Origin: Betaproteobacteria bacterium
GTDB lineage: Bacteria; Pseudomonadota; Gammaproteobacteria; Burkholderiales; Rhodocyclaceae
Reading direction: 5' to 3'
Length of the DNA stretch: 37,553 nucleotides
Assembly (NCBI GenBank): GCA_012026675.1
Contig: VEPA01000207.1
Coordinates: 1 to 37,553, forward strand
This document shows, one piece after another, positions 27,335 to 37,553 of the stretch (positions within the stretch are counted from its first letter, which is position 1; each line of letters begins with the position of its first letter). The notes below the pieces were generated by a model. That model had not been told where the DNA came from. It did not search any database and saw only the letters and a program-made list of their open reading frames with translations. A program made the translations under genes and the position numbers.

Positions 27335-27375
27335 CGAGGATGTGTAACGACCGGCCGCCTCGTTACACATCCTCG
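27335..27375. promoter_or_regulatory. Perfect 16-bp inverted repeat between divergent ECF and di-iron genes
   Basis: CGAGGATGTGTAACGA (27335-27350) and its exact reverse complement (27360-27375) flank a 9-base GC-rich spacer. The whole element covers most of the 108-base gap. Because both flanking genes are transcribed away from it, a terminator makes little sense; an operator or paired ECF promoter elements fit better. Each arm contains TGTAACG, and a third TGTAAC follows at 27377-27382. Confidence 0.8.
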
Positions 27376-27376
27376 C

Positions 27377-27403
27377 TGTAACACTCCTCATTCCAACTCC
27401 GTC
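27377..27403 (+). promoter_or_regulatory. Possible ECF promoter for the di-iron protein gene
   Basis: TGTAAC (27377-27382) and CGTC (27400-27403) are 17 bases apart, the spacing of a -35/-10 pair recognised by many ECF factors. The ATG follows 17 bases after the putative -10, with AAAGGAGA as ribosome site between. This is pattern reading only. Confidence 0.35.
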
Positions 27404-27419
27404 TCAGAAAGGAGACTCC

Positions 27420-28187
27420 ATGATCACCAACTCTTCGAGCGGCACCAACCTCCATGAAATTGCCCCCGCCATCTACCGCATCAACACACCGGTCCGGATT
27501 CCGGGCGGGTCAGACTTCAACTTCAATCAGTACCTCGTGGCCGACGACGAACCGCTGCTTTTCCACACCGGTCCGAAGCAGATGTTCCCGCTCGTCGCCG
27601 AGGCGATTGGCAGGGTGCTGCCACTCAAGCGCTTGCGCCATGTGGCCTTCTCCCACTTCGAGGCCGACGAGTGTGGCGCGCTGAACGACTTCCTTGCCGC
27701 CGCACCTGCCGCCGGCCCCGTCTGCAGCCAGGTGGCGGCAATGGTGTCGGTCAGCGACATCGCCACGCGGCCGCCGCGGGCCCTGGCCGATGGCGAAGTG
27801 CTGCGCACGGGGCGCCATGCCTTCAAATGGCTTGATGCGCCGCACGTGCCCCACGGCTGGGATTGCGGGTTCATGATGGAACTCGAAACTCGCACCTTGC
27901 TGTGCGGCGACCTCTTCACCCAGGGCGGTTCCGGCGCCGAGGCGATCACACAAGGCGACATCCTCGGCCCGAGCGAGGCCTTCCGTCAGCAAATGGACTA
28001 CTACGCGCATGCCCCGCAGACCGCCGCGACACTCGCGCGCCTCGCCCGCGAACAGCCCCAGGTCCTCGCCTGCATGCACGGCAGTGCGTGGCGTGGCGAC
28101 GGCGCCTCGCTGCTGCGCGCCCTTTCACGCTCGCTCGCCAGCCAGGCTAATATCCCGGCGGCCGAAGGCATCGATTTGGCCGCCTGA
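27420..28187 (+). CDS. Di-iron metallo-beta-lactamase-fold protein (ODP/FprA-like, no flavodoxin)
   Basis: 255 residues, a lone metallo-beta-lactamase domain. The metal-site residues follow the flavodiiron arrangement: His79-x-Glu81-x-Asp83 in FSHFEADECG, His142/His145 in DAPHVPHGWDCG, Asp164 in LLCGDLF and His220 in ACMHGSAW. The sixth motif position, His in HxExDH, is Glu84 here. Flavodiiron proteins reduce O2 or NO and related ODPs bind O2. Without a flavodoxin domain an outside electron donor or a sensor role is needed. AAAGGAGA precedes the ATG. Divergent from the ECF sigma/anti-sigma pair. Confidence 0.82.
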   Translation: MITNSSSGTNLHEIAPAIYRINTPVRIPGGSDFNFNQYLVADDEPLLFHTGPKQMFPLVAEAIGRVLPLKRLRHVAFSHFEADECGALNDFLAAAPAAGPVCSQVAAMVSVSDIATRPPRALADGEVLRTGRHAFKWLDAPHVPHGWDCGFMMELETRTLLCGDLFTQGGSGAEAITQGDILGPSEAFRQQMDYYAHAPQTAATLARLAREQPQVLACMHGSAWRGDGASLLRALSRSLASQANIPAAEGIDLAA

Positions 28188-28273
28188 TTCGGGAGTTACA
28201 AACTTTTGTAGCTTCAGCACCTTCATGGGTAAGCAGTAAACAAGGTCTCGCGCTTATGGGCGCTTGGCGATTC

Positions 28274-28295
28274 CGGATCGGAATCGGCCGATCCG
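28274..28295. repeat. 8-bp inverted repeat upstream of uvrA
   Basis: CGGATCGG and CCGATCCG are exact inverted copies around AATCGG, about 125 bases before the uvrA ATG. It could end transcription from the preceding gene or bind a regulator. The surrounding 230-base gap (28188-28417) also has TACAAA-CT-TTTGTA and no LexA-type box that I can see. Confidence 0.5.
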
Positions 28296-28417
28296 ACGAT
28301 TATTGAGAGTCGGCGCTGGTGACGCGGCGCCCATGTCGCGAGAAGGTGTGGGGCGCGGTGGCTATCGAATCCCCGGCAGGGTATATTCTTCGGTTGCCCC
28401 TAACTCAATCCCGCACC

Positions 28418-31296
<2,879 letters not shown>

Positions 31297-31300
<4 letters not shown>

Positions 31301-31629
31301 GCGGCCTGGAGAACTACTCCCGCGAAGCCCGGCAGATAGAGCACGAAATCGAAGCCAAGGGCGTGATCCTCGGCATCGACTGGAACAATGAGACGCAAGT
31401 GCGCGAACTGGCGCGCCAGGCTCTGGATTGCAGGCTGGGCAATGTCGACTGCGAGCCGGACGAACCCCTCGACCGGGCGCGCCTTGAACTCTTCGGCCTG
31501 GCGCAACTCATGCTGACGGTGATGAAGGAAAGCGCCGAGCAGGATATCGATACGCACGGCGGGCCGGCGTGGAAATCTTTCGCCAGGGCCCTGTGGGCCG
31601 AACATGATCTGCGTCGGGCAGGTCCGTGA
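31297..31629 (+). CDS. Small protein coupled to uvrA, unknown function
   Basis: 110 residues from a GTG that overlaps the uvrA stop (31297-31300). Mostly helical and acidic: [20 protein letters not shown], then [18 protein letters not shown] and [19 protein letters not shown]. No signal, membrane helix or known motif is visible. The composition and codon use match the neighbours. Tight coupling suggests co-expression with UvrA, but no role in repair can be read from the sequence. Confidence 0.75.
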
Positions 31630-31698
31630 TCATGCCGATCCCGCTTGGCGCAGGATTCCGCATGATCTAGACTTATAGTTCGAAAGGAAGGATCCGTC

Positions 31699-32049
31699 AT
31701 GAAAAAGTCATTCAGTATCTTTGCAATCCTGGTCACGCTGACCGCAACAGCGAGCGCCCAGCAGTCGGCCGAGTCGATCCAGACCAGTGGCACCGGCGAA
31801 CTCAGCAAACAGTCCGACCTCGCGAACTACGTGGGCAGCGTGAATGCATCAATTCGCCTGCCGGCCACGGTGAGCGCCGGGGATGTGATTCCGGTCCAGT
31901 ACCAGACCGCCGCCGGAGGCGCAGTTTCGGATAGCTTCATGGTGACCGGAATCACCATCAGCGGCGACCGCTGCTCACTTCAAAGCAAGCGTCGCGACTC
32001 GCAACTGATCGACACAATCTCTACCCAGCCTTGCAGCAGGCTCAAGTAA
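31699..32049 (+). CDS. Small exported protein, unknown function
   Basis: 116 residues with a clear signal peptide (KKSFSIFAILVTLTATASAQ, cleavage after ASA). The mature part is beta-like and polar (YVGSVNASIRLPATVSAGD), with two cysteines (CSLQSK and QPCSRLK) that may form a disulfide. I do not recognise the family. GGAAGGAT precedes the ATG. It stands alone, convergent with the HupE-like gene. Confidence 0.75.
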   Translation: MKKSFSIFAILVTLTATASAQQSAESIQTSGTGELSKQSDLANYVGSVNASIRLPATVSAGDVIPVQYQTAAGGAVSDSFMVTGITISGDRCSLQSKRRDSQLIDTISTQPCSRLK

Positions 32050-32101
32050 TTCGGCTGCGCAATGCAACTGAAGCAAGCCGCCACGCATTGGCGCGGCCGA
32101 C

Positions 32102-33226
32102 TCAGGCGCTGATCAGTTTGAGGTCGAAAGCGCGCTCGACGAACCAGACCAGGGCGATCGTCAGCGTGGCCAGCGAACCGCCGACAAAGACAACGCGGCG
32201 ATAGAAAATAGTCTCGCGCAGGGCATAGGCCAGCGGCAGAAACACCGCGACGATGGCCAGCTGGCCGATCTCGACGCCGAGGTTGAAGCCCAGCAGCGAG
32301 AGCACCAGGGTCTCCTGCGGCAAGCCCAGTTCCGCCAGCACGCTGGCAAAACCGAAGCCGTGGATCAGGCCGAAACCGAAAGCCACCATCCAGCGCCGGT
32401 GCTCGACGAGGGGCTTGAGATTGTTGGCCGCGGCCAGCACCACCGACGCAGCAATCGCCGATTCCACCAGCCGCGAGGGCAGCGAGATCAGGCCCAGGGC
32501 CGCCAGCGACAACGTGATCGAATGCGCCACGGTGAAGGCGGTGACTACCCAGAGCACCTCGACCAGCGCCTGGCGGAAATTGGCGCCGCCGCGCCAGCGC
32601 AGCGCCTCATGCACCAGCACCGCCGGCAGCAGCAGTGAAAGCAGGAACAGGATGTGATCGAAACCGATCCAGATATGCCATATGCCTTCCACCAGATACT
32701 GGCCGAACTGCGCCAGGCGCGATACCTCGCCAACGGTGAACTTCTGCCGCGCGCGCTGCGGCGAGAGCACGGCGGTCTGCGTCGCGCCGTCGAGGCTCAG
32801 GCGCAAAAGGCCGCGATGCAGGGCATCGAGATCGAACAGCAGGCGGTAGTCGATTTGCAGATCACCGCCGCCGGCGGGACACTCGCCGGCCAGGCGCAGC
32901 ACTGCGTAGGCGCCGTCGGTGTGGCTATCGACCAGGTGGTCGGCGACATCCAGTTTGCAGACCCCGCCGCGCTGGACGGAGAGGCTGGTCAGCGCCCAGG
33001 CCGCGATGTCGCCGTGGCGCGCGCGCACTTCGCCCCAAGTGATCTCGCCATTGCCATCGGCGTCGAGGCCCAGCGCGAAATCGATGTCGCGCAAGGCAAT
33101 GTCCCACTGCCCCGACACTTCCCTTCCCTTGATATCCAGCACCAGATAGCTGTCGCTGGCCTTGTGCGCCTGAACCGGCCAGGACAGCAGCAGCAACACT
33201 GACAACAGCCAGCGGCGCAAACTCAT
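32102..33226 (-). CDS. HupE/UreJ-like membrane protein with EF-hand-like loop
   Basis: 374 residues. A signal peptide ends VQAHKASDSYL; the His just after cleavage is typical of the family. A soluble domain of about 150 residues contains a canonical 12-residue calcium loop (DADGNGEITWGE, 55-66). Then come six or seven helices with the HupE/UreJ_2 pattern: WIGFDHILFLLSLLLPA, TAFTVAHSITLSLAALG and FGFGLIHGFGFASVLAELGL, rich in membrane His and Asp. Family members are linked to nickel or cobalt uptake, though this subgroup is uncharacterised. The start overlaps the TPR gene stop (ATGA, 33223-33226). Confidence 0.83.
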   Translation of the reverse strand: MSLRRWLLSVLLLLSWPVQAHKASDSYLVLDIKGREVSGQWDIALRDIDFALGLDADGNGEITWGEVRARHGDIAAWALTSLSVQRGGVCKLDVADHLVDSHTDGAYAVLRLAGECPAGGGDLQIDYRLLFDLDALHRGLLRLSLDGATQTAVLSPQRARQKFTVGEVSRLAQFGQYLVEGIWHIWIGFDHILFLLSLLLPAVLVHEALRWRGGANFRQALVEVLWVVTAFTVAHSITLSLAALGLISLPSRLVESAIAASVVLAAANNLKPLVEHRRWMVAFGFGLIHGFGFASVLAELGLPQETLVLSLLGFNLGVEIGQLAIVAVFLPLAYALRETIFYRRVVFVGGSLATLTIALVWFVERAFDLKLISA

Positions 33227-34407
33227 CGCCGTGTCACCAGCGCCGACTCCCGGCCCAGGCGGCGCAAGCGTTCATCCTCGAAGCCGCTGCCGGCCAGCCA
33301 GTCGCGCACGACCTGGGCGGCGGCGGGATCGCCGGCGACAATCGCCGCTTCAAGCAGGATGCGGGCATCGCGCGGCTCGCGCTGCACCCGGTAGTTTTCT
33401 GCCGCGAGGCGCAGGGCCTCCTTCGCATCGCCGCGCAGGCGCAACTGGTAGCGCGCTTCCTCGGCCCGGTGCGTGGTATCGCCGCGCTGCCTTGCCGCGG
33501 CGAAGCGATCATCGAGCATTTTTGCCAGCCGCGCCGCACCCGGCAACTTGAGCGCCGCCTCGGCTTCGGCGAGGCGCAAGAGGAGGCTGTCGGACGCCTC
33601 CCAACCGGCCAGTTCCTTGAGAACATCGGCCGGCCGCCCGTTGTCGAGCAGAAAGTCGCCCCAGGCGGCGAGCAGGTAGCCGTCGTCACGACCAATGCCG
33701 ATGGCCTCGCGGTAGTGCTTTTCCGCCTGATCCGCCTGTCCGCGCCAGGCGGCCACTTCGCCCAGCCGGGTCAGCAGCCAGAGGCGGTTATCGGGATCGC
33801 GAGTGCTCGCCAGGGCCTGCTGCAAAGTCCGGTATCCGGCATCGAGTTGGCCGCCATAGGCCTGAACCAGGCCGAGGCAGGCGCCCAACAGCGTGCCGCG
33901 CCTGAGTCGTCGCAGCGCGTCGCATTCACCTTGCGCCGCCGCATAATTTGCCTCGACCAGGTAAATCGCGCCGCGCCAGGCATGGGCGGCGGCGAGATCG
34001 GGATCGAGTTCCAGCGCCGCGGCAAAGTCCGCCAGGGCGCCGTCGAAATCATGCCGATACTGCCGCAGCAGGCCGCGTATCAGGCGCAAGGAAGCCGGCA
34101 ACGGATCCGGAAAGCGAGCGACCACTGCCTCCGCATAGCCCACGTAGCGGGGATCTCCGCGTGCCATTGCCAGATCGAAATAGCGCTGGGCCAGTTCGGC
34201 CGCCGGGCCGGGACTGCCGGCAGCGGATGTCATCGCGGCGCGCATCGCAGCCAGTTCGCGCGAACTTGCATCGCCGGCACGCGCAGGCAAACGCTCCAGT
34301 ACTTCGGCGTCGTCCAGCGGTTTGCGCGGCGCAGCATCCCCTGCCAGCGGGACGGCCGACAATGCCAGAAACAGCAAAACTGGATTGATTCGCAGGAGAT
34401 TTGTCAA
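33223..34407 (-). CDS. Exported tetratricopeptide-repeat protein
   Basis: About 394 residues. A signal sequence (LLRINPVLLFLALSAVPLAG) precedes several TPR units: YRHDFDGALADFAAALELDP, AAHAWRGAIYLVEANYAAAQ and AWRGQADQAEKHYREAIGIG. The start is uncertain. No ATG fits, and a TTG at 34407 puts the signal at the N-terminus; the frame stays open to 34632 but that part overlaps the divergent Lys/Glu-rich gene. It is a likely periplasmic scaffold, co-expressed with the HupE-like protein it overlaps. The two may work together in metal handling (inference). Confidence 0.75.
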   Translation of the reverse strand: MTNLLRINPVLLFLALSAVPLAGDAAPRKPLDDAEVLERLPARAGDASSRELAAMRAAMTSAAGSPGPAAELAQRYFDLAMARGDPRYVGYAEAVVARFPDPLPASLRLIRGLLRQYRHDFDGALADFAAALELDPDLAAAHAWRGAIYLVEANYAAAQGECDALRRLRRGTLLGACLGLVQAYGGQLDAGYRTLQQALASTRDPDNRLWLLTRLGEVAAWRGQADQAEKHYREAIGIGRDDGYLLAAWGDFLLDNGRPADVLKELAGWEASDSLLLRLAEAEAALKLPGAARLAKMLDDRFAAARQRGDTTHRAEEARYQLRLRGDAKEALRLAAENYRVQREPRDARILLEAAIVAGDPAAAQVVRDWLAGSGFEDERLRRLGRESALVTRR

Positions 34408-34493
34408 CTTGGCGAGGCCATGGGCGTTGTTAAAGCTCGTGCGCGCCAAAATCTGGTCGTCACGATTTCCAACAATTTCAAGGAGTTTATTAC

Positions 34494-34775
34494 ATGAGCA
34501 AGCTACTGACCGTCCTGATCGCCGCTGCTTTCGCCACCGTTTCCGTCGGTTCCTTCGCTGCCTCCCATGGCGGTGCCGCCAAGGACGACAAGAAGATGGA
34601 AAAGAAGGAAGAAATGAAGAAGGACGAAGCAAAGCCGGAAGCCAAGAAGGACGAAAAGAAGGCTGACAAGAAGAAGGGCGAGAAGAAGGAAGAGGCCAAG
34701 AAAGACGACAAGAAGCCGGAAGCCAAGAAAGACGAGAAGAAGCCGGAAGCCAAGAAGGAAGAAATGAAGAAGTAA
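34494..34775 (+). CDS. Exported Lys/Glu-rich low-complexity protein
   Basis: 93 residues. The signal peptide (SKLLTVLIAAAFATVSVGSF) is followed by about 65 residues made almost only of Lys, Glu, Asp, Ala, Pro and Met. These form loose repeats such as KKDEKKPEAKK and KKEEMKK, giving a highly charged, probably disordered or single-helix chain. CAAGGAG precedes the ATG and a strong terminator follows, so it is a genuine single-gene unit. No function is known to me; binding of nucleic acid, anionic polymer or metal is conceivable. Confidence 0.82.
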   Translation: MSKLLTVLIAAAFATVSVGSFAASHGGAAKDDKKMEKKEEMKKDEAKPEAKKDEKKADKKKGEKKEEAKKDDKKPEAKKDEKKPEAKKEEMKK

Positions 34776-34798
34776 TTCCGGTTTCCCGGAATACAAAG

Positions 34799-34822
34799 AA
34801 GCGGGCTACGGCCCGCTTTTTT
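34799..34822 (+). terminator. Intrinsic terminator after the Lys/Glu-rich gene
   Basis: AAGCGGGC and GCCCGCTT form a perfect 8-bp stem closed by a TACG loop and followed by a T6 run (34817-34822). It lies 24 bases after the stop codon. Confidence 0.93.
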
Positions 34823-34824
34823 AT

Positions 34825-34845
34825 GTCTCCGCCGGAGGCGGAGAC
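34825..34845. repeat. 9-bp inverted repeat between convergent genes
   Basis: GTCTCCGCC and GGCGGAGAC are exact inverted copies with a GGA loop. It may terminate the methyltransferase transcript coming from the right, but no T run follows in that direction. Confidence 0.6.
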
Positions 34846-34872
34846 GGTATCCCCTGGTGGGAATGTCTCCGC

Positions 34873-35508
34873 TCAGGGACCTTCCGCACTCCGCCACACG
34901 CTTGCCAGCCATGGCTGCTGGTCAAGCGGCAATCCCGGCGGGCGGTAGTAGTGCTCGAGTTCGGCAAAACCGGCAGCGGCAAGATATTCGCGCCACGCGG
35001 CAAGATCGTAATAGGCGCCATAGCGCTCGCCGCTGATACTCTCTTGGTTGTTGCCGCGCGGATTGGAACTGAACAGGACGCCGCCCGGTTTCAGCGTCGC
35101 ATGCAACTGGCGCAATACGCGCGGCAATTCCTGACGCGGCACATGGAACAGGGAAGCGTTGGCGAAGACGCCATCGAAATGCGCGTCGGGCAGATCGAGG
35201 CTGAGGAAATCCTGCTCCCAGACTTCGCAGCCGCTGTGGGTGCGCGCCATCTCCGCCAGCGCCTGGGCGCCTTCGAGGCCGATGGCGCGATGCCCGCGCT
35301 GCACGAAGGTTTTCAGGTCGCGGCCGGGACCGCAGCCGAAATCGAGAATCGCGAAAGGTGGCTGGGCCTGGATATGGCGCAGCAAGGCCTCGATGTTCTG
35401 CTCGACATCATGGTGGCGCGTACCCTCCCAGAAGGCTGCGGCCCGCGCCTGGTAGTGGCCGAGGGTGCGCTCGACGAGTTGTCGCAGGGTTTCCGGTTCA
35501 AGTTTCAT
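34873..35508 (-). CDS. SAM-dependent methyltransferase, class I
   Basis: 211 residues. Motif I is ILDFGCGPGRDLKTFVQRG, motif II is the acidic end GLEGAQALAEMA, and later motifs are FDGVFANASLFHVPRQEL and LKPGGVLFSSNPRG. The Rossmann fold is complete and of the Methyltransf_11/25 type. The substrate is unknown; no neighbour suggests one. It is monocistronic between convergent and tandem neighbours. Confidence 0.87.
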   Translation of the reverse strand: MKLEPETLRQLVERTLGHYQARAAAFWEGTRHHDVEQNIEALLRHIQAQPPFAILDFGCGPGRDLKTFVQRGHRAIGLEGAQALAEMARTHSGCEVWEQDFLSLDLPDAHFDGVFANASLFHVPRQELPRVLRQLHATLKPGGVLFSSNPRGNNQESISGERYGAYYDLAAWREYLAAAGFAELEHYYRPPGLPLDQQPWLASVWRSAEGP

Positions 35509-35560
35509 GGGTAGGAAGGTTCCGGCCTGGATACCAGCCTGTCAAGTCACCATGTCTCCA

Positions 35561-35584
35561 CGGCAGGCTTTGCACAGCCTGCCG
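35561..35584. repeat. 9-bp inverted repeat in the gap before the methyltransferase
   Basis: CGGCAGGCT and AGCCTGCCG around TTGCAC. It lies in the 204-base gap between the pntB stop and the methyltransferase start, where no gene is recognised. Confidence 0.5.
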
Positions 35585-35665
35585 GCTTCGCGAGCGCAGC
35601 GCAGTGCTCTGCGAAACCATCGCTTCGCCCAGCGCCGACTATTGAGTAAGGGACCGCGCAAGCAA

Positions 35666-35691
35666 GAACGCCACGGCTAGCCGTGGCGTTT
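35666..35691 (-). terminator. Likely terminator of the pnt operon
   Basis: A perfect 22-bp palindrome (35668-35689), extended by one A-T pair and one G-U pair, gives a stem of about 13 bp some 20 bases after the pntB stop. The following minus-strand sequence (CTTGCTTG) is only weakly T-rich. Confidence 0.65.
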
Positions 35692-35712
35692 CTTGTCGGC
35701 GCTGACCGGGGA

Positions 35713-37125
35713 TCAACTCTTCAACGCCACCAGCACCTCGTCCAGCATCTTCTTCGCATCGCCGAACAGCATGCGGTTGTTTTCCTTGTAGAAGAGCGGG
35801 TTGTCCACACCGGCGTAGCCCGAGGCCATGCTGCGCTTCATCACGATCGAGGTCTTGGCCTTCCAGACCTCCAGCACCGGCATGCCGGCGATGGGGCTGG
35901 TCGGGTCGTCCTGCGCCGCCGGATTGACGATGTCGTTGGCGCCGATCACCATGGCGACGTCGGTCGTGGGGAAGTCGTCGTTCAACTCGTCCATTTCCAT
36001 CACGATGTCGTAGGGCACCTTGGCCTCGGCCAGCAGCACGTTCATGTGGCCGGGCATGCGCCCTGCCACCGGGTGGATGCCGAAACGGATGTTCACGCCC
36101 TTCTCGCGCAGGTGTTTGGTGATTTCATACACCGTGTGCTGGGCCTGCGCCACGGCCATGCCGTAGCCGGGAACGATGATCACGCTCTTGGCATCCTTCA
36201 GCAGCTCCGCGGTTTCGAGGGCGCTGATGGGCACCACTTCGCCGGCCGGTACCGCGGCATCGCCCTTGGGCGCCGGGGTGCCGCCGCCGGTGCCGAAGCC
36301 GCCGGCAATCACGCTGATGAAGTTGCGGTTCATCGCCCGGCACATGATGTAGGACAGGATCGCGCCGGAGGAACCCACCAGCGCGCCGACCACGATCAGC
36401 AGGTCGTTGGAGAGCATGAAGCCGGTGGCCGCCGCCGCCCAGCCGGAGTAGCTGTTGAGCATCGAGACCACCACCGGCATGTCGGCGCCGCCGATGGCCA
36501 TCACCATGTGGATGCCGAACAGGAGCGCGATCACGGTCATCACGATGAGCGGCATCATGCCCTCGCCGATGGTATGCGCGCTGATGAACTTGCCGCCGAA
36601 CCAGATCACCACCAGCAGGCCCGCCAGATTCATCCAGTGGCGCCCCGGCAGCAACATGGGCGCGCCGCCGATCTTGGCCGAGAGCTTGCCGAAGGCGATC
36701 AACGAGCCGGAGAAGGTCACCGCGCCGATCAGGATGCCGATGTAGATTTCCAGTTCATGGATGGTCTTCTCTGCGCCGGTGAGCGGCGCCGACGTGTCGA
36801 TGTAGCTGGCGAAGCCGACCAGGCAGGCGGCGAGGCCGACCAGGCTGTGCATCAAGGCGACGAGCTCGGGCATCTGCGTCATTTTGACGACTTTCGCCGC
36901 ATACAGGCCGACGGCGCCGCCGACCACCATGGAGCCGACGATCCAGGGAATGCCTGCCGCCGTCACGCGCGGCCCGAACACCGTGGCCAGCACGGCGATG
37001 GCCATGCCGATCATGCCGAAGAGGTTGCCGCGCCGCGAGGACTCGGGATTCGACAGCCCGCCCAGGCTGAGGATGAAGAGGATGGTGGCTCCGATGTAGG
37101 AGACGGTTGCCAGATTTCCAGACAT
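35713..37125 (-). CDS. pntB: NAD(P) transhydrogenase subunit beta
   Basis: 470 residues. About eight helices come first ([20 protein letters not shown] onward, with [15 protein letters not shown]). The NADP(H)-binding domain III follows from about residue 290: [16 protein letters not shown] (the GxGxxxA-like fold), [34 protein letters not shown]-like [16 protein letters not shown] and [16 protein letters not shown]. The proton-translocating enzyme makes NADPH from NADH at the cytoplasmic membrane. AGGAGAGAAGA precedes the ATG, 13 bases after the pntA stop. Confidence 0.97.
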   Translation of the reverse strand: MSGNLATVSYIGATILFILSLGGLSNPESSRRGNLFGMIGMAIAVLATVFGPRVTAAGIPWIVGSMVVGGAVGLYAAKVVKMTQMPELVALMHSLVGLAACLVGFASYIDTSAPLTGAEKTIHELEIYIGILIGAVTFSGSLIAFGKLSAKIGGAPMLLPGRHWMNLAGLLVVIWFGGKFISAHTIGEGMMPLIVMTVIALLFGIHMVMAIGGADMPVVVSMLNSYSGWAAAATGFMLSNDLLIVVGALVGSSGAILSYIMCRAMNRNFISVIAGGFGTGGGTPAPKGDAAVPAGEVVPISALETAELLKDAKSVIIVPGYGMAVAQAQHTVYEITKHLREKGVNIRFGIHPVAGRMPGHMNVLLAEAKVPYDIVMEMDELNDDFPTTDVAMVIGANDIVNPAAQDDPTSPIAGMPVLEVWKAKTSIVMKRSMASGYAGVDNPLFYKENNRMLFGDAKKMLDEVLVALKS

Positions 37126-37138
37126 TTCTTCTTCTCTC

Positions 37139-37553
37139 CTACTTGCGGAACATGGCCAGCATGCGCTGGGTCACGGCGAAACCGCCGAACATGTTGACGG
37201 CGGTCAGCGCGATGCCGCCCACCGCCATCCAGCGTATCCACGAGTCCGGCGACGCGCCGCCGGCCAGGGGCGGCGCGATCTGCACCAGGGCGCCGATGGC
37301 GATGATGCTGGAGATCGCGTTGGTCACGCTCATCAGGGGCGTGTGCAGGGCCGGCGTCACGTTCCACACCACCATGTAGCCGACGCAGCAGGCCAGCACG
37401 AAGACCGAGAAGTGGGCGAGGAAGGCCTGCGGGGCGATGGCGCCGACGAACCAGAACAGTACGGCGGCGACGCCGAACAAGATGGCCAGCTTGTTGCCCG
37501 CCATCGGTGCGCTCGGCGCACCGTGGCCGTGGCCTTTCTTGGCCTGCACCACC
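37139..37553 (-). CDS. pntA: NAD(P) transhydrogenase subunit alpha, C-terminal membrane part (cut by window)
   Basis: The last 137 residues of the alpha subunit, or a separate PntAB subunit. A His/Gly-rich linker ([12 protein letters not shown]) leads to four helices with the conserved [20 protein letters not shown] and [17 protein letters not shown], ending [15 protein letters not shown]. The frame is open to the window edge, so the N-terminal NAD-binding domain probably continues outside. If the subunit is split, a GTG at 37552 or further upstream would be the start. Same operon as pntB. Confidence 0.9.
   Translation of the reverse strand, partial: VVQAKKGHGHGAPSAPMAGNKLAILFGVAAVLFWFVGAIAPQAFLAHFSVFVLACCVGYMVVWNVTPALHTPLMSVTNAISSIIAIGALVQIAPPLAGGASPDSWIRWMAVGGIALTAVNMFGGFAVTQRMLAMFRK

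Noticed and set aside
28188-28417. LexA/SOS box upstream of uvrA
   Set aside because: No CTGT-N8-ACAG-like site could be found by eye.
35713-37197. Long plus-strand frame opposite pntB
   Set aside because: It is His/Asp/Gly-rich antisense of a clear pntB gene and has no family features.

Overview
The window is a 37.5 kb, GC-rich, densely packed bacterial chromosome fragment. Gene content and order point to a betaproteobacterium, most likely Rhodocyclales or a close relative (inference from gene families, not a database match). Indicators are a class A RNase P RNA, the rsmI-yraN-SIS-BON lipoprotein cluster, an MFS-ssb pair close to uvrA, a Crp/Fnr-PilJ fusion regulator and several TRAP systems. 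Most genes sit in short operons with 4-base ATGA or GTGA start/stop overlaps. The first ~107 bases are not genomic: they are homopolymer plus an Illumina Nextera P5/index/mosaic-end adapter, so the left edge is a contig end with adapter carry-over. The right edge cuts through pntA.

Layout. 165-1688 (+): Crp/Fnr-PilJ fusion regulator. 1738-8243 (-): a TRAP transporter operon (dctP, hairpin, dctQ, unusually long dctM), then a 2-hydroxyacid dehydrogenase, an MFS carrier and a small CbiX chelatase. A FadR-type GntR regulator (8401-9207, +) is divergent from it, with inverted repeats between them. 9249-10399 (+): TerC-family membrane protein and a universal stress protein. 10416-12099 (-): EamA transporter, MliC-like lipoprotein, Rap1a/Tai-like protein. 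12303-12677 (-): rnpB with a terminator hairpin. 12653-15354 (-): rsmI, pyrC, DUF3025. 15353-17887 (+): yraN, exported HIRAN protein, SIS isomerase, BON lipoprotein, rfaE2. 17943-20454 (-): orphan TAXI-type TRAP binding protein and SCP2-type thiolase. 20684-22639 (+): AsmA-like protein. 22664-24376 (-): MFS and ssb. 24556-28187: an accessory-looking block with an MBOAT-like membrane protein, ECF sigma factor, zinc-binding anti-sigma factor and a divergent di-iron beta-lactamase-fold protein, with a perfect 16-bp inverted repeat between the divergent genes. 28418-31629 (+): uvrA and a coupled small protein. 31699-35508: small exported protein, TPR protein plus HupE/UreJ-like protein, Lys/Glu-rich exported protein, methyltransferase. 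35713-37553 (-): pntB and the end of pntA.

How the genes work together. The GntR regulator probably controls uptake of an organic acid by the TRAP system, with the co-transcribed dehydrogenase acting on an imported or derived 2-oxo or hydroxy acid. The yraN-rfaE2 run concerns the cell envelope and heptose supply: the SIS protein keeps all four residues I associate with the zinc site of the GmhA heptose isomerase. The ECF/anti-sigma/di-iron module looks like a self-contained O2, NO or redox stress circuit. It lies between uvrA and the MFS-ssb pair, which are often neighbours in betaproteobacteria. It is the best candidate here for a little-described system, although each component belongs to a known family.
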